In this document: piece by piece, positions 12,801 to 22,300 of the stretch | Numbering within the stretch: the stretch's first letter is position 1 | Layout of the letters: every line of letters begins with the position of its first letter | Source: Pseudoalteromonas luteoviolacea | GTDB taxonomy: Bacteria > Pseudomonadota > Gammaproteobacteria > Enterobacterales > Alteromonadaceae | Direction: 5' to 3' | NCBI RefSeq assembly: GCF_018100925.1 | Contig: NZ_JAGJEH010000003.1 | Coordinates: 124,001 to 188,000, forward strand | DNA: 64,000 bases | Program-made: the position numbers and the translations under genes | Notes under the pieces: model-generated | Database searches by the model: none | Told to the model about the DNA's origin: nothing | The model's input: only the letters and a program-made list of their open reading frames with translations

Positions 12801-15800
12801 CATCATGACGCTCGACAATCAGCTTCACGAAATCACTGAATGGGCACTGTGCAAGCTTGCTTGATACATTGAGTATCAAAGACTGATTATAGTGATGCCA
12901 TTGCGTTTCATCGGCAAAAAACTCATTGTGAATTGGCATGAGCTGCATCTGACCTTCACTTGGCGCTTGATCGTGAGTTTGTGCGTCTGTGCAAGAAACA
13001 TATTCAGTCAAGGCACGAATGGTCTTTGCGGCAAATATGTCTTTGACTCTAAAGTGAAGCCCTTGCTGCGCAGCTTTTGACGCTATTTGGATTGAGAGAA
13101 TTGAATCCCCACCGAGTTCAAAGAAGTTTGCTGTGACACTGATTTGTGCTTCATCCAGTTTCAGGTATTCAGCCCAAATAGCAACCAACTGGCGCTCAAG
13201 TTCGTTTTCAGCATGTACTATCTCGTCGTCCTGGCTCGTAAAAGAAGGTTCAGGCAGCGCATTGCGATCAATTTTTCCTGACAAAGTCTTTGGCCATTGA
13301 GCAACTTTAATAAAGGCAGCTGGGATCATATAATCTGGCAAAGCAGTTTGTAGTTGCTCGCCAAGTACCTGAGCTAATGCGCGCTCATCGGTGTGTGCAC
13401 TTTCCACATACGCGATAATACGCTTATTGCCTGCATCATCTTGTGCAACAATGACAATGTTGGAAACAACACCGTCGATTAAAGAGATTTGATGCTCAAT
13501 TTCACTGAGTTCAATTCGATATCCACGAACTTTTACTTGCTCATCAACTCGACCAACAAACTCTAATTTGCCGCTTGGTAGCGCGCGTACTAAATCACCT
13601 GTTTTATATAAACGGGCATTTTTATCAGTTGTATAGGGGTTTGCAATAAACGCTCGCTGAGTCAATTCAGGCTGATTGAGGTACTCTCTTGCCAACTGCG
13701 TTCCAGCTAAATACAACTCGCCAATACCACCGGCAGGCACTAAATTTAAGTTGTCATCCAACACCAATGTTTGAACATTTTTGTACGGTGTACCAATGCT
13801 GATAGGCTCCTCTAACGAGCATTCATTTGACAACACAGTCACCGCGGCCTCTGTAGGCCCATATTCGTTGATGACTCGGCACTGAGTGAGCCAGAATTCA
13901 AGCATTTTGCTCGGTACTTTGTCCCCACCAATTACAAGGCTTTGTAAGCTTGGGTAATTTTGCTCTGGGATCGTTTTCAACATCAGTGATGTCACTGAGA
14001 TATGGCTGATATGATGCTGATCAATCAGTGCATAAAACGGTTCGTCGGCTTGCGCGATCACTGTAGTCGCACCAGAAGATAATGCACTGCACAGCAGCCC
14101 TATACCCGCGTCAAATGAGAAGGACAGAACATTCAACACCACTGAATTTTGATCAAAGGCAAGAATATCAGTTTGGTTGTCAATAAAGTTGGCCAAAGCG
14201 CCGTGCTCTATTGCAACACCTTTTGGTTCACCTGTGGAGCCTGATGTATAAATCACATAACTTAGGCTGTGCTGACAGGCATCTCCTTGGGGCTCAAGGT
14301 TTTCGCTGGATAAAGCGCCACAGAAACGCTCAAACCACATTGGGTCAACAAGGATTGTTTTTTGGCCCTCAAGTGGCAGTTCAGCCATGATCTCTTGTTC
14401 TGTCAGCACAATCGTCGCTGCTGTGTCTTGCAGAATATACGCAATTCTTTCTTCTGGCATACTAATGTCTACGGGAACAAATGCCCCGCCGGACTTAGCA
14501 ACCGCTAGCATTGAAATAGCGAATTCAATCGAGCGATTCAAACAAATTGCGACACGGTCTTCACGCACCAACCCTTTGTCTTGCATACTGCGCGCAAGCT
14601 GATTGGCTTTTGCATTTAGCTCTGCATAAGTGATAGTGCCAGCGTCGCTTTGGATTGCAATCGCATCAGGGGTAGAGTCCGCAGCCTGCTCTACCAGTTG
14701 ATGAAAATAATCTGCTGATGGTGTAGTCGTGAAATCTGGTAGTGCTAGGCTTTGCTGGGTGTCATCTAGCAATGATAGCTCTGCCAGATCTACATCTATA
14801 TCGGCAGCAACCGTTGCCAGTACATGCACCAAGCTGTTCGATAACTGGTTGATTGTGGCCGCATCAAACAAGTCTGAAGAGTAAATAAATTTCACTTCTA
14901 ACGTGTCATCAAGCTCATTGGCAGACACCATCAGATCTAACGGCGTTCTCAGATCTAAGTCTTTAAGTACTTCCAACTCCAAGCCTGCAAATTCGAAGCG
15001 ACTGCTATGCGCTCCGGTGTTATTCATATTGAGCTCAATTTGGAACAACGGTGCATAAGCTGTGCTGCGCTGCGGGTTTACAATTTCAACAATGCGCTCA
15101 AATGGTACATCTTGATTTTCTTGGGCCAATAAATTTACTTCACGCACTTCTTTTAGATAATCTTGGAAAGTACCTGACGTTGGCTGTGTACTTTTAAGCA
15201 GCACTGTGTTGGTAAAGAAGCCAACCATATTAGCCAGTTCAGCCTGATTTCGATTCGCAACTGGTGTACCGATGACTAAATCATTTAAGCGCCCATAACG
15301 CATAAGCACGAGGGACAACGCCGCATGAATGAGCATAAATAAAGTACAATTTTCTTTTGCTGCCAACTGTTTAAGGGACGCTAAAAGCGCACTTGGAAGC
15401 TCTGAAACACACACACTTGTGTTGTAACTTTGGCTAACTGGACGTGGTCTGTCTAAAGGCAGGCTATGTAAGCTCGGGGCTTCACTTAGGTTTTCTAACC
15501 AAAATGACTCACTGCGGCTTATCACATTAGGTTGCAACCAGTTTCTTTGCCAGTTCGCATAATTCGAATAGGAAATTGTCAGTTCAGGTAGATTTGGTTG
15601 CTGACCGGCAGATAGAGCCTGGTAGGTTTCAATAAACTCTTTGACGAGCACTTGCATCGACCAGCCATCTGACGCGATATGGTGAACGACAACTAATAAA
15701 ACTCCAAGGTCACTTTGTTGCTTCACATACGCGCAATCGATTAGCACATCATTGGATAAATCAAACTCGCGCGCGTGGAACGTTTGAGTAAACTGCTCTA

Positions 15801-16302
15801 ATTCAATTTGCTGCTCATCGACATTTAGATGGCTGAGGTCCAATTCAGTGACTTTGAACGAATACTGAGGCTGAACACTGACTTGCGTTTCGTTTCCTAC
15901 CTCATGGTAGTTTGTGCGCAGTGATTGATGTCGCTGGAGTAAAATTTCAAATGACTGCTGCGCAATATCTAGGTCAAAACACCCTTTTATTTTTGCAGAT
16001 AAAGGTAAATTGTATTGGCTAGAACTGCCTTCAAGCTGATCAATAAACCAAATTCTTTGCTGCTGAAAAGAGATAGGCTCATCGGTGTTTTCAGCACAAA
16101 ATTGCGCAATTGAACTGTGCTCAACAGACACTTTTTGTGATTGCGCTTCATTTAAGTAAGCCAATAATTGTGCTTTATTTTCCTTGATTAAGTTTAGTAA
16201 TTCAGGCTTTAAACCACCTTTGTGTGCACGCGCTTTAAGCTTTCCATCTTGCAGGTAAACTTCAACACCTTCTTTTGCCAATTTGATAAACAAATCTTTC
16301 AT
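3811..16302 (-). CDS. Three-module NRPS with two epimerisation domains
   Basis: A 4163-residue synthetase: TubC-like docking (1-52); C (70-500, HHIASDGWS); A (530-1010); PCP (serine ~1063); E (1110-1560, HHLVVDGVSWRIL and GHGRDE); C (1575-2010, HHALLDGWC); A (2030-2530); PCP (~2592); E (2640-3090); C (3095-3530, HHALLDGWS); A (3560-4040); PCP (4070-4140). Pocket residues read DAGSVGEVTK (unassigned), DFWNIGMVLK (threonine code DFWNIGMVHK with H331 changed to L) and DVWCVSVVYK (unassigned, Thr/Ser-like clade). The two E domains predict D-configured residues from the first two modules, and the C domains after them carry the YPATGMQ start typical of D-accepting C domains. The last carrier has YAGNSL instead of LGGxS, but the phosphopantetheine serine is kept. 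It starts at the base after the previous gene's stop and ends in an ATGA overlap with the next, so it sits in a tight operon. Product identity is inference. Confidence 0.96.
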   Translation of the reverse strand: MKDLFIKLAKEGVEVYLQDGKLKARAHKGGLKPELLNLIKENKAQLLAYLNEAQSQKVSVEHSSIAQFCAENTDEPISFQQQRIWFIDQLEGSSSQYNLPLSAKIKGCFDLDIAQQSFEILLQRHQSLRTNYHEVGNETQVSVQPQYSFKVTELDLSHLNVDEQQIELEQFTQTFHAREFDLSNDVLIDCAYVKQQSDLGVLLVVVHHIASDGWSMQVLVKEFIETYQALSAGQQPNLPELTISYSNYANWQRNWLQPNVISRSESFWLENLSEAPSLHSLPLDRPRPVSQSYNTSVCVSELPSALLASLKQLAAKENCTLFMLIHAALSLVLMRYGRLNDLVIGTPVANRNQAELANMVGFFTNTVLLKSTQPTSGTFQDYLKEVREVNLLAQENQDVPFERIVEIVNPQRSTAYAPLFQIELNMNNTGAHSSRFEFAGLELEVLKDLDLRTPLDLMVSANELDDTLEVKFIYSSDLFDAATINQLSNSLVHVLATVAADIDVDLAELSLLDDTQQSLALPDFTTTPSADYFHQLVEQAADSTPDAIAIQSDAGTITYAELNAKANQLARSMQDKGLVREDRVAICLNRSIEFAISMLAVAKSGGAFVPVDISMPEERIAYILQDTAATIVLTEQEIMAELPLEGQKTILVDPMWFERFCGALSSENLEPQGDACQHSLSYVIYTSGSTGEPKGVAIEHGALANFIDNQTDILAFDQNSVVLNVLSFSFDAGIGLLCSALSSGATTVIAQADEPFYALIDQHHISHISVTSLMLKTIPEQNYPSLQSLVIGGDKVPSKMLEFWLTQCRVINEYGPTEAAVTVLSNECSLEEPISIGTPYKNVQTLVLDDNLNLVPAGGIGELYLAGTQLAREYLNQPELTQRAFIANPYTTDKNARLYKTGDLVRALPSGKLEFVGRVDEQVKVRGYRIELSEIEHQISLIDGVVSNIVIVAQDDAGNKRIIAYVESAHTDERALAQVLGEQLQTALPDYMIPAAFIKVAQWPKTLSGKIDRNALPEPSFTSQDDEIVHAENELERQLVAIWAEYLKLDEAQISVTANFFELGGDSILSIQIASKAAQQGLHFRVKDIFAAKTIRALTEYVSCTDAQTHDQAPSEGQMQLMPIHNEFFADETQWHHYNQSLILNVSSKLAQCPFSDFVKLIVERHDALRLCFEKSEQGWQAEFLPIEQLDLNKAFQLVDLNAHPEINIEAYANDIQKTLNPAKGELFKLVYFHDVEKEQGKLLWVIHHLVVDGVSWRILTEDLHTLVQQWEQKQTLALNAKTTSYQQWAESLHELASSEHYQNQLEYWQQQASVAVPNFANSDINTQNAGTHGSRETAQFTLSDNETALLLNKCNTSYRTQINELLFAALSLASNRWRDMSAIRFDLEGHGRDELVEAMDISQTVGWFTTFYPLTIPAQSSDIAEIISAVKNAYRSVPDKGLGFGLLKHCSRQNDAASFSKSELSFNYLGQIDASSEQQELMSLASDSTGENISPARKAEHLMALNGMVQNNQLTFNLSYDSSTYHASEMSEFMAAFNDALVDIIAHCADVKHGRYCESDFPLATVDETQINAWAANAQIADLYPATGMQQGLLFQSTREQGSYVTQTLLTVESIEIESFISAWQMVVARNPIFRTEFRGIEAGHCHQVVRKEASLPWILHDLSALSIEQQEARLEQLIIEDKQAGFDFNNAPLMRLTLFTLADGKIKVLWSHHHALLDGWCLTLVFDEVTQYYRQITQGVETTLDEPVSYRNYIEWLSAQDLEQAREKWQVRLADFTKATPTPLYRSEALSHNERVSSALHFDSDTTARLQKLAQASHTTINTLLQAAWAYALSIYSNDENVCFGTVVSGRPATIDNVDSIMGLFINTIPVQVTVAPEQALQQWLGEIHQDLVESSEMSFIPLAEIQKLVADQQSLFDSLLVFENYPVDEQISNKSAEAGINVTDLVHFEKTNFAIQLTASVTDSLEVRFELDNRHYVQSDAQQLADSLSNIMMSMLNEQTQCVKQLDVIGDGEKLLESLTPKGFEDSQQTLHEVFELQAARYPNKTAVDDGKTSLTYSELNQKANQMAHILLEQHQVTPDSLVGVCLQRSCDMAVTVLAILKAGGAYLPLDASYPVERIEYILGDAQPLVIITDETTVDFSALSQQTLLNLHSDEFLHSFAMQSTCNPEISKHTGLYDKLAYVIYTSGSTGNPKGVQVEHRNALSLFSATTDLFGFSEDDVWVMFHSLSFDFSVWEIWGALLHGGKLVVVPFEVSRAPREFYSLLVEHQVTVLNQTPSAFNNLIKECMDCSEHALRYVIFGGEALIFSSLRPWVSKYDLSSTQLINMYGITETTVLDTYYRVTDEDVFNDHGSSKIGAMLPHVSATVLDQHGKLAPVGAIGELYLGGPAVTRGYLNRQELTADRFITNPLQGNTTTPLVKRLYKTGDLVKQLDNGEFEYIGRNDHQVQVNGFRIELEEVEQKIANCEEVKSAWVNVVENDNGKASIIAYVVLEQGSVSPVDAVNAIRSKLANLLPYFMLPTAFIPMEQWPLTLNGKLDTSRLPKWNGQTDDDNFVAPTNEVETKLQALWGQLLQLEPTEISVERNFFELGGDSIIAIQLVSKATEAGLHFTVNDLFAMPTVRGLAEKAYSSSTLVAEQGDIEGTIELLPIQHEFFENDNGINHYNQAVLLEPPVDLTLTDLQHIVARLYQTHDAMRLQFEQQADSSWLATHQEVSQAHIESSIAKIALNGGDWESILPQIDAIQASLDIATGALFKAVLITDENRAHRLLLVLHHLVVDGVSWRIIMSDIERIYSQLHDNNADTARVKTASFKQWGEYLSEYATSELSAREGTYWASVTEQEVSSIANKQALAEFESASAMAESAIAIDSKVTNQILTTAIESFDSSINALLLSALLESIQRTFDIGSIRIDMEGHGREALNSNLDLSGTIGWFTSVYPVNFAVGQNQDIAQLIDSVGAQLSKVPNNGIGYGALKYLAELPALQGSVHSELAFNYLGQFDQVSGGDGAFTFAPESVGQVVCPTRGSSHPLSVNGYVLNGALNISIGYDSSLYCGDQIAQLANTFDSVLSEIAALSEQRLNQINIAGERIVQRYPATGMQTSLLIQNLFDKESYTTQIKVKFKDLNVEIFQKAWQLVMDKHAILRTSFSGIEEGYVVQCVHERAQLTWHQHDLSEVGSDQQSAALELIRSNDRKQGIDPSSAPLMRMNLADLGAGESYLIWSHHHALLDGWSLELVFADVFQFYQALLAGQTPNIAGEVPYKNYIDWLAQQDMHGAKAFWRNELQQGTFVGHFPKSSTQPSATAPKVWQRNFALPEAVTRNIQAFAKASHVTVNAVVQSAWALVLANTFASEDVIFGVTTSGRPAQLSGVDKTVGLFINTLPVVVNVAKREPLTKWVKDVHHRFSQINANSFLSFSEILQTGNLQGDIFDSLLVFENYPLEQGIREQQSDLTLNVLEMDSDEETTFPLTVKAFVKDEMIFRLEGHSDTFSEQQVESLEQCLSQLLADIPEQSSELVGQLPLFDEQDETSIEPQQVAKQKYQNDLITVHNQFEQQVLNAPDKDAIRFEDTCLTYCQLNEAANQLSHYLINEAGVQKGDLVGICLQRSPDFIISILAILKAGAAYIPMDPEYPAQRLKYFLSDAKPKLVLTSDSVDVTELSSHSVFVSLSEAAIQSSIAQQSNQNPNIKVDTQDLIYVTYTSGSTGQPKGVMIEHGNVSQLLVSYQEHFELGADDVWTLFHSLSFDVSVWELWGALTNCATLVVVPYWTARSPQALYNVLLEHKVTVLCQTPTAFSNLVDLQPEKDLPLDLKYVVFSGEALKFPNLAPWVEKHGVVKPALINVYGITETTVYSTFYQVSMKDVYQPGVNSKIGVPIKETKFIVLNEQGEEVPVGEEGELYVAGAGVSRGYLNKEALTAERFVPMNFGDEQSTLYYKTGDLAKCLPEGGYEYIGRNDHQVNIKGFRVELGEIEHRLASMESVAKAYVTTSNEETIAAFVVFNSATSNSSDELEKIRKSLAGSLPYFMQPESLVAVESWPLTNNGKIDRAALLAVDKPSQASETAESAEPETETELFLAQHWAKLFEVELEHVDIHASFYQYAGNSLMMVRLANEVKKVYSVNISVNVLFEYSTIHQLASYIDLLVQKGKDNTAQQSGEREMFEL

Positions 16303-19300
16303 TTACAGTTCTACCTCTTCAATATCGTCGTGCGATAAATTTCTTAATTCTTGTTCTAATTGTTTATGGATCTGCAGATCTGATATGTGCTTGGATAATG
16401 ATGCTAAATCATTCAATTCAAATAACTGTCGCATGGTTAACTCAATACCAAACTTGGCATTGAGTGATGCTACAAACTGGGTTGCCAACAGTGAGTGACC
16501 ACCCACTTCGAAAAACGATGCCCGCATATTAATCACACTCACTTCCACCCCGAGGACATCGGCGCAGATGCTGGCGAGTTGCAGTTCATCGTCACCGTCA
16601 GGCGCTAAAAATGTGCTTTTTGTGGGTTCAGTAATTAAACTATACAGTGACTTTTTATCGGTTTTTCCATTTGGTGTAAGAGGCATGCTATCCAACAGAT
16701 AAACATGCTCTGGCACCATATAATTGGCGAGTTTTAGGCTCAACTCCGAACGTAGTTCAAAATCAGTGCTATCCTGCTGGGTAACAGCAAATGCCAATAG
16801 ACGTTTGTTGCCGTTATCACCATCTACACACAAGACAGCACCGTCTTTTACTTGTGATAAAGACTGCAACACACGCTCAATTTCACCCAGTTCAATGCGA
16901 TAGCCGTTTACCTTGATTTGGCTGTCCAGTCTGCCCACAAACTCGTATTGGCCTAATTCATTGACACGCACCAAATCGCCAGTTTTATACAAAGTGGTGG
17001 GTGAATAATTTGGCATAGATACAAACTGTTGTGCGCTTAACTCTGGACTGTTGTAGTAACCAGATGTCACACCTAACCCACCAATTAAAAGCTCACCAAC
17101 ATGTCCTTGCGGCACCGGTTTCTGCCATTTGTCCAACACATAAAACTGCGTATTTACAATTGGCTGCCCTATGGTGAGTTGATCTTTCTTAATTTCAGAA
17201 ATTGACGACCACACTGTTGTCTCTGTTGGGCCATACATATTGAACATGTGACCACCTAGGTGGTCCAGTAGTAGGTTTGCTTCTTGGGTTGCAATGCCTT
17301 CTCCACCAACCAGTAGTGCTTGGAGTTGCCCTAGTGCTGCAACCCCTTGTGCAGAGCGGTTCCATCCCTTCACGAATGACGGCGTACATTGCAGATGCGT
17401 CACGTTATTTTCAATAATCAGTGTTTGAACGTCTTGAACAGACAAAGCTTGTGTAGAAAACATCGACTGCTGGAACTCCACTCGGCGTCGAGTAGGCTCA
17501 TCTAAGCTTGCCAATACCTCATTTGAAACAAGCCCTTTGACTGGCTTTTCAGGCATCAGTACAACTTCATGGCCTTGGCAAAGGGTCCAAAAAATCTCTA
17601 ACACTGATATATCAAAGCAAATACTGGTTACTGCTAACCAACGCTGGGGGGGTTCGTGCGGTGCAAAATAATGATTAAGACCGGTGAAAAAGTTCACAAT
17701 GTTACCGTGCGTAACTTGCACACCCTTAGGCTTTCCAGTTGAACCAGATGTGTATATCACATATGCCAGTTCTTCAGCGTTTGAGGCACGACGCTCTCGT
17801 ACCACAAGCTCAGGGTTACGCGCCAATTGATCAACACAGATCACGTCAATATCATCACTGGGGGCGATTAAACCTTGCATGCTCTGGGTAGTCAAAATAC
17901 AACTAATCCCAGCATGTTCAATAATATAATCTAAGCGTTCAACGGGATAACTTGGGTCAAGTGGAACATATGCCGCACCAGATTTAAGAACACCTAGCAG
18001 CGAAGCTACCATTAATTCTGAGCGCTCAACAAGCACCCCCACTAATTGCTGCTCTGATTTGTTTTGTGAAACTAAACGGTGCGCGACACTGTTCGCCATC
18101 TCACTGAGCTCTGCGTAGTTGGTCTGCTTGCCTTGATAAATTAATGCAGTTTGATTTGGCGCGCTGGCAACTTGCCTCTCAAACAACTCATCCATACCAA
18201 CGGAGTCAATATCAATTGCGCTGCCAGTGCCAACACCCGCTTGCCAGATGCGCTCTTCATCTGTGATGAATTCATGTTGAGAAAAAGCCAGCTCAGGCTG
18301 TTCAACCAAGCTAGCGACGAGTCTTTCAAAGTGACTCCCCATTCGCTCGATGGTTTTCTCTGCAAACAATTCCGTGTTGTATTCCCACTCCAATAACAAT
18401 CCAGATCCGTCTTCTGAAACGTTCAGCGCTAGATCATACTTAACACCGATCTCTTCACTATCATGCACCTCGACATCAAGTTGTGGTAAGTTAAACTCAG
18501 TTTTGTCATTGTTTTGCAGCGTCAGCATGATTTGGAAAAGTGGGCTATGCTGCACGCTCCGTTCAGGATGCAATGCTTCTACTAACTGCTCAAAAGGAAC
18601 TTGTTGGTGCTCGTAAGCAAACAACAACATCTCTTTGCTCTGGGCTATCAAATCAAGAAAACTTGGCTGGCCGCTTAAGTCACTTCTCAACACCAGCGTA
18701 TTTACGAAGAAACCGATCAGATCTGCGACTTCCGCTTGTTCCCGGTTAGCAATTGGGCTGCCTACAACAATATCTTCCTCTTTGCTGTACAAAGACAGTA
18801 AGGCACTAAAGCTAGCATGTAGCCCCATAAATAATGTTGCTTTAAGTGATTCACAAACACGATATAGCTTGTCTGAGGTGGCTTTACCAATGCGGTGAGT
18901 GAACTTTTTGCCTAAAAAGGTTTGCACCTCTGGTCTTGGAAAATCGAGCGGCAGCTGATGAACAACAGGCAAGTTTTGCAATTTCTCTTGCCAAGCATCG
19001 ACTTGCTTTGAGAGGGTTTCCCCTTGCAAAACCTGCCTTTGCCAAGCGGCATAATCAGCATACTGAATAGGCAGTTCCGGTAGGTTAATTTGCTGCTTTT
19101 CTACTTTCGCTTGATACAGTGCGCAAAATTCATTGATAAATAGAGTTAAAGACCAGCCATCTGACGCGATATGGTGCATTGTTACAAGAAGTAAATGCTC
19201 ACATTCACTTGTTTTAATTAAGTGTGCTCTGAGCATCAGATCTTGCTGTAAATTGAACCCTTCACCCTTTTCTAACTCAATAAGTTGCTCAACTTTGGCA

Positions 19301-22300
19301 TTTTTCTGCTCAGTCGCCAACTCACTTACGTCATGAAAAGGCACGTGCATATCTACATCGGACAAAATCGATTGAAGCGGCTCTGCTGAGCCCTGCTGAC
19401 GATAAACCGTACGCAATACCTCGTGACGGTCAACCAGCTCCTGAAGGCTCGCTACCAGTGCACCTTCGTTCAGCGTACCTTTAAGAGTTAGGACTGCTGG
19501 AATATTGTAGTGTGCATTTTGACCTTCAATTTTGTCTAGCAACCAGAGTCTTTGCTGCGCATATGACAGTGGTAAGGCTTGGTTGCGATCAGCTCGCTCA
19601 ATGCGCTCCGCTTGCTTAGGCAGCAAGCTTTCAATTGCACTGGCTAGCTGACTTAAAACAGGCTGCATAAATATCTGCTTAAGCGCCACTTTTGTGCCTA
19701 ATTCTTCACTCAATACTGCCGCCAACCGCGTCGCCAAAATTGAGTGGCCGCCAAGGCTGAAAAAGTCATCTGTGCGACTAATTTGTGGCACATCAAGCAA
19801 AGTCTGCCAAACACCAGCAATCAATACTTCCAATTCAGTTTCTGGGGCTTGGTAGTTACTCTCTGTCAGTCGCTGGGATACTGGTGGAAGCTTTCTTTTG
19901 TCGACCTTGCCATTCACCGTTAGCGGCCAGTCAGAGACCGCTACAAATGCACCTGGCACCATGTAATCTGGCAGAGCTTCACGGAAGCTGTTTTTCATTT
20001 GCTCAAGATCTATCGCTTCGTCGCTCTTGAAGTATGCAATGAGCATATCGTTCTCTACATCCGCGATTACACAGGAATCAGTGATCCCAGCAAGGCTACT
20101 TAACACCGTATCGATGGCGCCTATTTCAACCCGGAAACCTCGTATTTTTACCTGATCATCCGCTCTGCTTACGTACTCTAACTCTCCATTGGATAGCCAA
20201 CGCACAATGTCGCCACTGCGGTACATCAGTGCTTGCTCAGATTGCGCAAATGGGTCGCGCACGTAGCGCTGCTCAGTTAACTTGGAATTATTTAAATAGC
20301 CACGAGAAACACAATCACCACCAATATATAACTCACCATTCACACCTAATGGTGCTAGATTTCCACACTGGTCAAGCACGTAGCAGTGGGTATTCGCAAT
20401 TGAGCTACCAATAGAAATGCTGTCATGCCAACTATCAACATCAAAGGACATGGTATTAGATGTACAAACATGTGTTTCAGAAGGCCCATACTGATTAACA
20501 GTACGGATCTGACTGTGTCGCTTAAAGAACCTTCTGATTTCTTGAGTTACTATCAATAGCGCCGCTGTCGAAATAACCACTTCAACATTACTGAGGTAAA
20601 TATCATTGTCATTACAGTAGCAAGCGAGCATTTGCAGCATAGGATAAGGCAAGTTCAACATGCTGATTTTTTTGTCTATGATAAGCGGTACAAGGAGTTC
20701 TACATTGAACTGCTCAGATTCACCTATCATGTGCAAGGTGCCGCCCTGAAGCAGTGCCAGGAATATATCTGTAAAGCTCATATCAAATGCAATAGACGAG
20801 AACTGTAAAACGCTGTGTGCTTTGTCCATTTCAGTACAGCTACTTCTCATACCTTGGATCATATTGACTAGAGGCTTGTGAGGCATGCTGATAAGCTTGG
20901 GTTCGCCAGTAGATCCAGAAGTCGAGAGGATATATGCCAAAGTATCGACATGTTGACTATCGTTTAAGTTGATGGTGTCGAATGATTCAAAGGTCGTCCA
21001 GTCAGATACATTAACCACACTCGGGGCTGCCTCACTAACTAGGTGAGCACAACTGTCTTTGGTGACAACCAATTGCAAACCAACATCGTTTATACGCTTG
21101 GTGATAATTGACTTTGAATACTGAATGTCCAGTGGCACATATGCACCGCCCGCTTTTAAAATCGCCAGTGTGCCCAAAATTAATTCTGTTGAGCGCTCAA
21201 CACACAGCCCAACCAAGGAATCAGGCCCAATGTTGTGCTGTTGTTTTAAGTACTGTGCGAGTTGGTTTGCTTTGCTATTTAATTGCTGATAAGTCAGTTT
21301 TTCATTATTGAACACCACTGCAATTGCATCCGGTGATTTTTCTACCTGCGCTTCGAATTCCTGATGCAAGCAGCGCGTTACACTGGAGGTTTGCGGATAA
21401 ATACCATTAAAGCCATCAAGTAAATGGCTAGTCTCTTCTGCACTCAACAGGCTTGAGCTCATCACTGGGCTGTCGACGCTATCGATAATTTGTTCAATTG
21501 CACGCTGAAAGTAACCACAAATTCGCTCGGCAAAGTCAGTCGAAATTGACGCTTTGTCATAGCTCAATAACAGGTCTAGTTCCCCTGTCATTTTTAGATT
21601 AAAGGTGGTCGAAACTTTAAAGTTACTCTTTTCAATTATCTCGCCATCAAGGATTTGGAACCCTTCGATTCCCTGCAACCCTTTGTAGACATGAAAGTGT
21701 ACGAAGTTAAAACAAAAATCACTGATTGGGTTATTCTGTTGCTGAACGATGTTAGCAAAAGGATAGCGACGAAAGCGCATCTGCTCTTTTTGCTGCTCAA
21801 TCACCTGTTCAATCAATTGACGCCACGACAGTGAACTCAAGTCCGCCCTTATAGCCTGCAAGTTAACAAACAGGCCTGCGACATGCTCAGCGCCCTTTTC
21901 TTCTAATCGACCATTCACAACAGATGTGACAGTGGTGTCAGTGCGGCTTGTAAGCATTGCGGCCACACGCAAGTAGGCCGCCATGAGTACGTCTTTTAGG
22001 CGATATTTATTATGTTCACAAAAGCGTTCTAGCGCCAGTATCGGCAAGCCATGAGACAGCGTACTAACCGCTATTTTTTGTGACTCACCTTTAGATGTTA
22101 CTGGGCTGTATTCATGATCACTGAGCTTCTCTTGCCAGTATGATTTGGCCACTGCATTGTCGTTTTCAAGCAATTCAGCTTTGACAAAGTCCCTATAGGT
22201 AAGCCCGTTTTGAGGTCGAATTGGTGACTCACACAAGCCCTGTAGGCTTAAATACATCTGCAGCAACTCGGAAATTAAACTTGCCATACTCCAGCCATCA

